Below, in pieces: positions 36,220 to 43,529 of a stretch of DNA of 64,000 nt. Position 1 is the first letter of the stretch, and each line of letters starts with the position of its first letter. Under the pieces are notes generated by a model that saw only the letters and a program-made list of their open reading frames with translations, was not told where the DNA came from and did no database searches. A program made the position numbers and the translations under genes. This stretch comes from a bacterium (GTDB taxonomy: Bacteria > SAR324 > XYD2-FULL-50-16): assembly GCA_018829445.1 (NCBI GenBank), contig JAHJTV010000074.1, positions 124,001 to 188,000 of the forward strand, read 5' to 3'.

Positions 36220-36254
36220 AAACATCAACCATGACTGAATAGGCACAACAATAC

Positions 36255-37157
36255 TTGGAGTTTAAGCGAAAACTTGGGTATCAACTGGGTGGTGAGGGTA
36301 AGGAATTGCTCCTTTTTGCCCGTTATGCAGATCAAACCGGTCACAAAGAACCAGTAACAACAGAAATTGCGGTTCGGTGGGCAAAACTTCCTCAAAGCGC
36401 CGATCCTGTTTATTGGGCGAGACGTTATGAGGTGGTGCGCCGCTTCGCGAAAAACCGGTTCCTGTTTGACTCACGCACCGAGATTCCGCCTAAACGCTTG
36501 CTGGGTTCTTCCAAGCGCCAATTGTCACCTCTCATATATTCGGATGGAGAAATAGCAGCGTTACTGCAAGCGGCATCTTTCCTCAAACCGGTCAATAGCC
36601 TGCATCCCCGCACTTATGTAACTCTGTTTGGCCTACTTTTAAGTACGGGGCTGAGAATCTCGGAAGCCCTCAATTTGTCCAGGGAAGACGTTGATTTAAA
36701 AACGAACATCATTACTGTAACCCGGACAAAATTCAAAAAATCGAGACTGGTCCCGATTAGCTCATCAACATCACAGGCATTACAGGATTACTTGGTTTTT
36801 CGAGATGCCTGTTACCCAGGGGCAAAGGCAGAAGGATGTTTTATCAGTAAAAAGGGAATCTCTTTGAATTATCGTCAGGTTTTATATGTCTTCATGAAAC
36901 TGCGCCTGCATCTGGGTTGGGTGGGCAAAGGTAAAAGATCGCCCAGAATTCATGATTTCCGCCATACATTCGCAGTCAATAGATTACTTAAATGGATTTC
37001 AGAAGGCAAGAACCTGGACCGGAAGATATTTACGTTAAGTGTTTATCTGGGGCATGCCCGGGTGACTGATACCTATTGGTACCTCAGAGCTGTTCCTGCT
37101 CTTCTCGCGGAAGTCTCAAAAAGACTTGAAAATTTTGTGGGGAGGGACTGTTTATGA
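36255..37157 (+). CDS. tyrosine recombinase 2 of RIT element, amber codon near start
   Basis: The coupled original start is ATG 36216 (overlapping the previous stop as ATGA), giving MKTSTMTE, then TAG at 36240-36242, then AQQYLEFKRKLGYQLG in the same frame, so the native protein is interrupted at codon 9. TTG 36255 is the only obvious later start. The catalytic domain is otherwise complete: R in STGLRISEALNL, K in RTKFKKSR, HDFRHTFAVN, H in YLGHARVTDTYWYL with Y just after. Possibly still made from the internal start, more likely a decayed gene. Stop overlaps the third gene. Confidence 0.72.
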   Translation: MEFKRKLGYQLGGEGKELLLFARYADQTGHKEPVTTEIAVRWAKLPQSADPVYWARRYEVVRRFAKNRFLFDSRTEIPPKRLLGSSKRQLSPLIYSDGEIAALLQAASFLKPVNSLHPRTYVTLFGLLLSTGLRISEALNLSREDVDLKTNIITVTRTKFKKSRLVPISSSTSQALQDYLVFRDACYPGAKAEGCFISKKGISLNYRQVLYVFMKLRLHLGWVGKGKRSPRIHDFRHTFAVNRLLKWISEGKNLDRKIFTLSVYLGHARVTDTYWYLRAVPALLAEVSKRLENFVGRDCL

Positions 37158-37323
37158 GCAAAAACGAACCTGAAATCGAGGTTTCCACGTTAATACAGGA
37201 ATTCTTCTGTCAGCAGACCTGGCCATGAAGGAACAAGCGCTTAAAAGGATACAGGATCCATCATTGGATAGTGTGCGTTACCAGGCGAAAGATTCCATTC
37301 TTGCCTTTCTTGAGAGTCTTTGA
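37154..37323 (+). pseudogene. tyrosine recombinase 3 of RIT element, internal deletion
   Basis: ATG 37154 overlaps the previous stop. The first 24 codons (MSKNEPEIEVSTLIQEFFCQ...) give the N-terminus and end at TGA 37226. An overlapping frame, SADLAMKEQALKRIQ...DSILAFLESL, gives the C-terminal tail of such proteins up to TGA at 37321. Roughly 280 residues including the whole catalytic core have been deleted. Confidence 0.68.
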
Positions 37324-37394
37324 TTAATCGGCAGTATTATTATGTTGAGTTACATGTTGGCTTTGTTGGATAAACACAAGCTCTGCCAAATAAA

Positions 37395-37450
37395 CTCAGC
37401 ATAATTTCGAACTCTGCATAATACGGTTTATGCTGAGCTTTGCATAAACC
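37395..37450. repeat. probable right end of the RIT element
   Basis: Inverted repeat CTCAGCATAA (37395-37404) / TTATGCTGAG (37428-37437), plus further copies of GCATAA at 37417-37422 and 37442-37447. Short repeated words in both directions are expected of recombinase binding sites at element ends. Confidence 0.45.
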
Positions 37451-37467
37451 ATAGTTGCGGGTCATCT

Positions 37468-37560
37468 GGAAGATTTTTTAGGAATATGTTGAGTAATAGC
37501 AGCGATAAACTCTTCAGCAGTATAGACCTTGAAATTTTGTTTGGCGCTGCCGGTTTCAGC
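37468..37560 (-). pseudogene. IS91-family transposase fragment (copy 4)
   Basis: On the minus strand reads NFKVYTAEEFIAAITQHIPK, then KSSR, matching the block EEFIAAITQHIP of the other copies. About 25 codons remain. It is fused in frame to the sensor-kinase fragment to its right (37556 on) and marks where that kinase lost its C-terminus. Confidence 0.7.
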
Positions 37561-38850
37561 TTTTACACTTCTCACTTCGCTTTTTCCCGGACTCCCGAAT
37601 GGTATCCAGGGTGGATAGTACATCTCTTTTTTCCAGGTATGGGGCAGTTTTCTGCAGATCGATTCCAAACTCCTCCGCAGCCTCAATATTGGCTTTCAAA
37701 TCTGGAGACAGTCGACGTTGAATGTTTTGAACACTGTTTAGAATAACACCCAGCGGATTATTAAGCTCATGGGCAACCCCTGCAGCCATCTCCCCCAGGG
37801 GTATCATTTTTTCTGTTTGAATCATTAACTCCTGGCTTTTCTTAAGTTCCGCTATATCCGTAAGGAAAACGAGGACTGCCGGACGCTCATTCCAGACAAT
37901 AGCGACAGCTTTGACATCCACCCACCGTGTATTTCCTTTCTTTGTGATGATGCGATGATTGTATGAACCAATAATTTCTTAATGTTTAATCCTTAAAATC
38001 CTTCGTGATTTCACCAATTCCAGATTTTCGGAATGCACCGTTGAATCCACGGACGTTTTTTCAAGCTCTTCCGGGGAATAACCAAAGAGTTTTACCGATT
38101 CCGGGTTGGCAAAGCAAACATCTCATCCTGAATCACACAAATCGCCACAGTGGCATTTTGGGCAACATTCCGATACTTTTCCTCGCTGTCCTGAAGGGCT
38201 TCTTCTGCTTTTTTTCGATCGGTGATATCAAGAAAGACCGCAAAACTGCCAACAAATATTTCATTTTCAAAAAGGGATTGGGGTGACATATAAGTTACGA
38301 CCCTTGATCCGTCTTTCCTTATCCACTCGTGTTCGGAGGAAGATGGCACATAATTTTGTGTTTTAATAAGCCGATCATCGATAATTTCCTGATTTGCTTC
38401 ATCCAAGAACCGTTTTAAGAAAACTCCAATCAGTTCTTTTTTTGGATATCCAAGCATCAGTTCCATTTTCTGATTGACGGATGTAAACCGTCCATCGATA
38501 TCGATAGTTGCGAATGCTTCATTCATGGTCTCAATCAGCATTCGATATCGTTCTTGACTCTTCTGAAGGTCATGAGCAGCAAGGCTTTTCAGGATTGCAT
38601 AAAACACAAAAGCCCACCACATCGGAATTAACGCTCCGATTAAATCTTCAATCCTGTCCAATCTGGTGGTTATTCCGGTCCATTCCAAAAAGAGGAAAAA
38701 ATGATAAAGCGCAGAAAAACCGAGGAGCCCCAGTACTACTATTCTGATTTCACAAAAAATAAATCCGGATCGTTGCGATCTGATAACGAGCAGAATTGCT
38801 GCCAGGACAGTCAGTAGGCTTAATAGATCAAGAACTGCGATGATATTCAT
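37556..38850 (-). pseudogene. PAS-domain histidine kinase, truncated and frameshifted
   Basis: From ATG 38850: two membrane helices (VLDLLSLLTVLAAILLVI and IRIVVLGLLGFSALYHFFLF) plus a third (LIGALIPMWWAFVFYAIL), then PAS (RYRMLIETMNEAFATIDIDG ... DITDRKKAEEAL), second PAS broken by a frameshift near 38112 (resumes as FANPESVKLFGYSPEELEK), an in-frame TAA near 37980, a third part VDVKAVAIVWNERPAVLVFL, and HisKA box EMAAGVAHELNNPLGVILNS. The ATPase domain is missing, replaced at 37556 by an IS91 fragment. Start overlaps the stop of the preceding small membrane gene (TGATG), so they were coupled. Confidence 0.8.
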
Positions 38851-39125
38851 CAATCCCTCGGCTTGCCCTTTCTGTCAATAATTCCAATCCAGATCGTCAA
38901 AAACAGGATGCTGATGAAATAAAACAGATGCTCCAGGAAGTTAAACAGCCGGTCGAACTAAAATCCTTCAACCAGCGTTAGTAGCCAGCCTGAAAGAGAG
39001 AAACAGAAACCGGCCAGCAACAGCTTGATGGAATGAATCCGCTTTAGTGTCTGCAGATTTCTCATCACAAAGAACAAAATGATAATGCCGAAGAATAACA
39101 TTAAAACTTCATTCTCATGTAACAT
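38850..39125 (-). pseudogene. small membrane protein gene with amber codon
   Basis: ATG 39125 (MLHENEVLMLFFGIIILFFV, first helix; IKLLLAGFCFSLSGWLLTLVEGF, second). TAG at 38955-38957 follows EGF, where related proteins seem to have Trp, and the same frame continues FDRLFNFLEHLFYFISILFL to TGA 38850-38852. A three-helix protein of about 90 residues often found before PAS kinases is likely. A single TGG-to-TAG change would explain the stop. Function unknown. Confidence 0.55.
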
Positions 39126-39208
39126 TGTTCCCCGTTCTGACAGGTTAACCACCTCTTTTGATTCAAGGGTTCCTCAGACACAGGCTATCACAAACTTCCG
39201 GAAATCCA

Positions 39209-41401
39209 TCAATACTTGCCATAGTCATCGTCATCAAGGGTTATCATTTTGGGTGTTTGCTTAACCCTCTCAACAGGTTCAAGAGCAGGTTGTTCCGTTT
39301 TCACTTCCTGTCCTGATTTCTGATCCGGCAGTTTGAAACGTGCCATCATTGCCTTCAGTTCTGTGGCCTGGCTGCTCAGTTCTTCGGAAGCCGAGGCCGA
39401 CTCCTCAGATATCGAAGAATTCTGCTGAATCACGTTGTTCACCTGGGTCAGGGCATTGCTGATTTCGTTGGTATTGCTGCTCTGTTCCTGAGAGGCTGCA
39501 GCGATTTCAGCCACCAGATCATTAACCTTGGCAATTCCCACGGTTATCTCGCTCAGAACTTCGGCTGTCTTATTGGCATTATCAACACCCGATTCCACTT
39601 CCTTGACCGAATTCTCAATCAAGGAAGTCGTGTTTTTGGCCGCCTCCGCACTTCTGGCTGCCAGGTTACGAACCTCCTCCGCAACCACTGCGAAGCCTTT
39701 GCCGTATTTTCCTGCCCTGGCAGCTTCCACCGCAGCGTTGAGAGCGAGAAGGTTTGTTTGAAAGGCAATTTCATCAATGACCTTGATGATTTTGGATATA
39801 TCAGCGCTGGAGCTGTTTATCTTGTTCATGGATGAGAGCATGTCCTTCATCTGAGTATCGCCTCGATCGGCAACCCCCATCGTTTTCGTAGCAAGCTCAG
39901 CAGCCTGGCTGGCGTTTTCATTGTTGGCCTGTACTCTGCTGGTTACTTCCGACATCGAAGAGCTGACTTCCTCCAGGCTGGCCGCCTGTTCTGTTGTTCC
40001 GCTGGCCAATGACTGTGATGCGCTCGATATCTGATCAGCTCCCGAATTCACCTGTTCCGTTGCAGTTACAACCTGAGCAATAGTACCACTCAACATATCG
40101 ATGGACTTGTTAATACTATCCTTAATCATGATAAGTTCGCCGGTCATTCCAGCCTCGGACATGCTGTATCTGAAATCACCACGGGAGACATGCCCCATCG
40201 TTTTACTGATCGACGATATGGCACCCCTCAGCATATGAGCCATCTTATTCATGGCGCCCATCAGTTTTCCCAATTCATCTTTTCTCTGGCTTTCCAGTGA
40301 AACCTGAAAGTCGCCCTCGCTGACTTTCTCAGCCAATTCAACACAGTTAAACAGGGCCGACAGGATAGACCTTATCAGGATGAAAGCAACGGCCATGGCC
40401 AGGATCAAGGCGATGACGACCGTCACCACATAAATGGTGATGGTGTTTGATATGGAATGAGCCATATTTTCCTCGCCCATCTTAGCCCTTTCATCCTGCA
40501 TCTCCCCCAGTTTATCGATAGCATCCCGCATGGTTTCAAAGGCAACAGTGCTGGCTTCCGATTCCGTTTTTTTGGCCATGTTTTTTGCCAGACTCTGCTT
40601 TGCCAGTTGCACTGCTTTGCGGCTGTTTTCTTTCCAGACGGAAAAATAGTTCTCAAATTCACTTTTAAAAGGGTTGGCAGCTTCTCCGCTAATTTCAGCG
40701 GCGGCCAGGAATCGTTCTCCTGTTTGTGCGATATTCTCTTCATTGTCGTGATCCTGCTGTTTCATGTCTTCCTGGCCGAGCACCCGGATTGACAGTAATT
40801 GAGCCAAGTAGGCCTGATAGGCATCCCGGTCTCCATTCAATACTAACGATAAAGCCTTTTCCAGCTCACGTCTTCGAGCCGGTGAGACGTTTTCCCCCAG
40901 TTGCGAGTCGATCAACTCTCCAAGCTTGTCGATATTATCCCTCATCCTGCCGAATGCTTCGATAGCCTTGGCTGATGAATCAAGCATTTGAACGTTCTCG
41001 GATGCTGTTTCCTTTGACAGGGCGATGATTTGACGACTGTGCTTTTTCCAGCTTTCATAATTCGTGCGAAAGCGGGTGAATTGGCTCTGCATTTTCGGTG
41101 TAAAATTCTGACCCGGTTCCGTTATCCTTTCCCAGGTTTGTTGCAGGTTTTCCTGATTGGAGGCGTCAAGCTCGTTCAGCAGATTAGCATCAAAAGTCTC
41201 GAGGCTTGATCTCTCGTTCAGAAAAGCCTGATACGCATCCCGATCCGCATTGACCATGGTAACTCTTTCGTTTTCCAGCTCCATGAGCGCACGAACACCT
41301 TTTTTTATGGAACCGAAATTTTGAATCCCGACGATAAAGATTATAACCATCCCCAATAACGGAATTCCGATGATGATTAAAAACTGTTTGATTAGGCTCA
41401 T
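39209..41401 (-). CDS. methyl-accepting chemotaxis protein
   Basis: 730 residues, transmembrane chemoreceptor. TM1 about 8-26, a long periplasmic helical region (27-318) containing two repeated halves each with NADRDAYQAFL / NGDRDAYQAYL, TM2 about 318-345, HAMP (346-400), and the cytoplasmic signalling hairpin with tip DEIAFQTNLLALNAAVEAAR (about 540-560). Signals via CheW/CheA to the flagellar motor or a related system. No C-terminal NWETF-type tether; ends DDDDYGKY. No other che gene nearby. AAGGAGA ribosome binding site before ATG; the region upstream is non-coding. The internal repeat suggests a double helical-bundle sensor. Confidence 0.95.
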   Translation of the reverse strand: MSLIKQFLIIIGIPLLGMVIIFIVGIQNFGSIKKGVRALMELENERVTMVNADRDAYQAFLNERSSLETFDANLLNELDASNQENLQQTWERITEPGQNFTPKMQSQFTRFRTNYESWKKHSRQIIALSKETASENVQMLDSSAKAIEAFGRMRDNIDKLGELIDSQLGENVSPARRRELEKALSLVLNGDRDAYQAYLAQLLSIRVLGQEDMKQQDHDNEENIAQTGERFLAAAEISGEAANPFKSEFENYFSVWKENSRKAVQLAKQSLAKNMAKKTESEASTVAFETMRDAIDKLGEMQDERAKMGEENMAHSISNTITIYVVTVVIALILAMAVAFILIRSILSALFNCVELAEKVSEGDFQVSLESQRKDELGKLMGAMNKMAHMLRGAISSISKTMGHVSRGDFRYSMSEAGMTGELIMIKDSINKSIDMLSGTIAQVVTATEQVNSGADQISSASQSLASGTTEQAASLEEVSSSMSEVTSRVQANNENASQAAELATKTMGVADRGDTQMKDMLSSMNKINSSSADISKIIKVIDEIAFQTNLLALNAAVEAARAGKYGKGFAVVAEEVRNLAARSAEAAKNTTSLIENSVKEVESGVDNANKTAEVLSEITVGIAKVNDLVAEIAAASQEQSSNTNEISNALTQVNNVIQQNSSISEESASASEELSSQATELKAMMARFKLPDQKSGQEVKTEQPALEPVERVKQTPKMITLDDDDYGKY

Positions 41402-41679
41402 ATAATTCTCCTTGTTGAGTGGAATTCGAATAATTGGGAATTATTAAGAAAAAGACTATTCTCCTTTTACGGTTTTATCCCGGGGACTTAGCTCTACTGA
41501 AACAAGCAGATTGGCAACATTATATAACAATAGCGATTTTAAAGCAAAGATAATCTTGAAAACTCCAGAGTTGCATCTTAACAAAATGATTACAGAAAAC
41601 GGCAGAGATCAACCATTGTTCTCTGCTGTTTTACCTATGAGAGGATGTGGCTGGGCGGGGATATCGACTGAAGAGCGGT
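41402..41679. other. short gene-less stretch upstream of the chemoreceptor
   Basis: About 280 bp, presumably containing the receptor promoter for leftward transcription. No recognisable sigma-28 or sigma-70 pair could be asserted. Confidence 0.3.
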
Positions 41680-41905
41680 TTAGCCAGAAACACTTTCAAT
41701 GATACAATCGGCCACTCTCTGCCAGTCTTTTTCCAGCATCATGTCATGGGCCATATTGACAAAAACTTTGAGATTCGTTCCGTATGCCCGGGCTGTGGCC
41801 TCATTGTCCTTCAAGGAGAAGATGATATCGTTCTCAGGCGCCAGGATCTCGACGGGCGTTGTTATCTTGTTCGGTTTGGGCAGGTTTAAGAATAGTCCCG
41901 AAATG
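41680..41905 (-). pseudogene. alpha/beta hydrolase C-terminal fragment
   Basis: Minus strand: LPKPNKITTPVEILAPENDI, then SLKDNEATARAYGTNLKVF, NMAHDMMLEKDWQRVADCII and TAA (41680-41682). The catalytic Asp (APEND) and His (MAHDMML) of a lysophospholipase-like hydrolase are present, but the nucleophile elbow and first 200 residues are missing. Its left part overlaps the truncated GrpB gene. Confidence 0.68.
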
Positions 41906-42251
41906 CAACATGCCTCGTTATGTTATCATCGCCAGCCAGGAAAGCGTGAATCTGGTGAGAGCGAGCATCGCCTCCTTTCTGGAAGTACCGTCTGCTAGGA
42001 ATGCCAAATTCACCTCTGGGTTCGTAACCAATCGCCTCCATATCAGGATTTAACAAGTCGAGTGTTGATAAATCATCAACTCCAACCAGCATATCGATGA
42101 CTGGCTTGGCGGCAAGCCCGGGTACAGCTGTACTTCCAATATGATGAATTGCTGTCACTACTTCACCCAGTGTGCGAATCAGGAGTTCCTTTTCTGTTTC
42201 GAAGCGCTTCGGCCATGATGGATCATAATTGTGAACCTCAATCTTTCTCAT
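41886..42251 (-). CDS. GrpB/UPF0157 nucleotidyltransferase-fold protein, C-terminally truncated
   Basis: 121 residues with the GrpB core: VHNYDPSWPKRFETEKELL, the nucleotidyltransferase-like block IHHIGSTAVPGLAAKPVIDM, and HVAFRDY. Family members are about 170 residues, so the last 50 or so are missing; translation stops where the hydrolase fragment begins, indicating a deletion fusion. Activity unknown in general, doubtful here. Start ATG overlaps the upstream small membrane gene by 14 bp. Confidence 0.78.
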   Translation of the reverse strand: MRKIEVHNYDPSWPKRFETEKELLIRTLGEVVTAIHHIGSTAVPGLAAKPVIDMLVGVDDLSTLDLLNPDMEAIGYEPRGEFGIPSRRYFQKGGDARSHQIHAFLAGDDNITRHVAFRDYS

Positions 42252-42507
42252 GTTGTTTTATTATTTTACGCCTGATTAACAGGAGGTTCTCCTGACTCAT
42301 TCTCGTTTTCCTTAACTCTGTTTTCAGCTTCCTGGACGGTTTTATAGTTTTTCTGAAATAACGGATTCGGGGAAAAAAAGTAAAAGTTGCTGCAATCAGA
42401 TTTGCTCCTTTATTTCCCTTTCTTGCCCAGATCACCAGAGCCGACAACAAGACCACAAGGACAATAACAATAATGCTGATGATCAAAATGTCATGGAATT
42501 GTTCCAT
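42238..42507 (-). CDS. small single-pass membrane protein, unknown
   Basis: 89 residues: N-terminal transmembrane helix (HDILIISIIVIVLVVLLSAL) and a basic cytoplasmic tail (KTIKPSRKLKTELRKTRMSQ). Overlaps the GrpB-like gene by 14 bp, so the two would be co-translated. Family not recognised. The high lysine/arginine content of the tail suggests contact with membrane, nucleic acid or acidic protein; this is speculation. Confidence 0.5.
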   Translation of the reverse strand: MEQFHDILIISIIVIVLVVLLSALVIWARKGNKGANLIAATFTFFPRIRYFRKTIKPSRKLKTELRKTRMSQENLLLIRRKIIKQHEKD

Positions 42508-42662
42508 TGATCCCGTTTTATTGGATTTTGATTTCGGGGAAGAATTGAACAGCTGCTGTACAGGCTGTAAAACTGACAGGTTGGTATATCGGTCAATAGC
42601 TATTTTGATGCAAGAACGTAAATCTTATTAAAAGGTAATTGCTTTTCACTTGTCGGTGGTTT

Positions 42663-42877
42663 TCAGGAAAAAACATCCATCTTAAAACCGACTTTCCGGA
42701 GTACGTTATAAATCTTGTCTTCACTATACAAATTTATCAACATTTTTTTTCCCGGAAGGAATGGTGATTCAACAGACACTTCACCTTCTCCCTCTTGCAG
42801 TCCCAATAACAGATAGCCGCCGTTTTTTAATGATTGATACATGTTTTCGAAGACACTTCCGAGACTTTTGCATTTTG
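42663..42877 (-). pseudogene. SAM-dependent methyltransferase C-terminal fragment
   Basis: Minus strand: SVFENMYQSLKNGGYLLLGL, then EGEGEVSVESPFL, INLYSEDKIYNVLRKVGFK and stop. This is the GG-containing strand/helix and tail of a class I methyltransferase. The first half, with the SAM-binding GxGxG, is missing. The fragment begins beside GGTCGGACC, a motif of the repeat cluster to the right. Confidence 0.6.
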
Positions 42878-43090
42878 GGGGTCGGACCAAAGCGATAATC
42901 GATGAACAGAGGAAAAATCTTTTAAAATCACCCTTTTTTAAGGCTTAGAGCGTTCGTTTTGATTGCAAAAAAATAGGTTTAACGATCATGCACATATGAG
43001 AAATGAGCCAATATAGATAGAAGTAATTTCTTAAAACCATCTTTTGGGTCTCAAAAAGTGTATTTTAAGCCTAAAAAAGGGGTAAAAAAT

Positions 43091-43133
43091 CAACCTAAAA
43101 ACCAGTTTTATCGAACAATAGCTTGGTCCGACC
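43091..43133. repeat. 43-bp direct repeat, left copy
   Basis: Begins CAACCTAAAAACCAGTTTTA and ends GCTTGGTCCGACC. Identical to 43369-43411; brackets the 235-bp block between. Confidence 0.85.
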
Positions 43134-43200
43134 TAGGGTGTCCGAGACCTAGGGTGTCCGAGACCTAGGGTGTCCGACTAGGGTGTCCGTAGGGTGTCGC
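43130..43200. repeat. 16-bp tandem repeat array
   Basis: GACCTAGGGTGTCCGA repeated three times without change (43130-43145, 43146-43161, 43162-43177), then CTAGGGTGTCCG (43178-43189) and TAGGGTGTCGC (43190-43200), each shorter at its left end. The graded shortening is unusual for replication slippage. Confidence 0.85.
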
Positions 43201-43350
43201 ATTTTGGCATATTTGAACAAAATATTTTCTCTAATAAAATGCCAATCGAAATCCTTTTAGATCCAATTATTTTGCATATTCTGCATGGTTACATTGGGCA
43301 AATTTATGGAGCAGCAAATTTTTCAAAAACTTACCAAAAGCGACACCCTA
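43190..43350. repeat. inverted-repeat-bounded block, MITE-like
   Basis: TAGGGTGTCGCATTTTGG (43190-43207) and CCAAAAGCGACACCCTA (43334-43350) are reverse complements apart from one extra A, giving 17-bp arms around about 126 bp. No gene inside. Confidence 0.6.
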
Positions 43351-43368
43351 GGTCCGACCCGACCCCAA

Positions 43369-43411
43369 CAACCTAAAAACCAGTTTTATCGAACAATAGC
43401 TTGGTCCGACC
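43369..43411. repeat. 43-bp direct repeat, right copy
   Basis: Identical to 43091-43133. Continues directly into the GACCCCACG-rich array. Confidence 0.85.
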
Positions 43412-43486
43412 CGACCCCAACGACCCCACGACCCCACGACCCCAATGATCCCACGACCCTACTGACCCCGCGACCCCGAATCCCAA
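43406..43486. repeat. G+C-rich GACCCC microrepeat array
   Basis: Eight or more loosely 9-bp units of the type GACCCCACG (for example GACCCCAAC, GACCCCACG, GACCCCACG, GACCCCAAT) degrading to the right. Strand-biased (C-rich on this strand), which could favour unusual DNA structure. Confidence 0.75.
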
Positions 43487-43529
43487 AGTCCCAAAAAACT
43501 GAAAAAGCGTTTATGCAAAGAATATGGTT

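Larger units (their letters stand above)
35331..37450. mobile_element. decayed RIT element (three adjacent tyrosine recombinases)
   Basis: Three same-strand tyrosine recombinase genes joined by ATGA stop/start overlaps (36216-36219; 37154-37157), the layout of recombinase-in-trio elements. Gene 1 lacks its N-terminus and a catalytic His, gene 2 has an amber codon near the start and gene 3 has an internal deletion. The right end carries an inverted-repeat/GCATAA cluster. The left end is cut by IS91 copy 3 and the right is flanked by another IS91 fragment on the opposite strand. Confidence 0.7.
42878..43529. other. gene-less stretch holding a repeat cluster
   Basis: About 650 bp without a gene. 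From 43091 on it is dominated by direct, tandem and inverted repeats listed separately. Short words such as TTGGTCCGACC, its complement GGTCGGACC and AGGGTGTC recur. Confidence 0.6.

Noticed and set aside
43091..43486. CRISPR array
   Set aside because: Repeats are adjacent tandem or two widely separated copies; there are no regular unique spacers and no cas genes.
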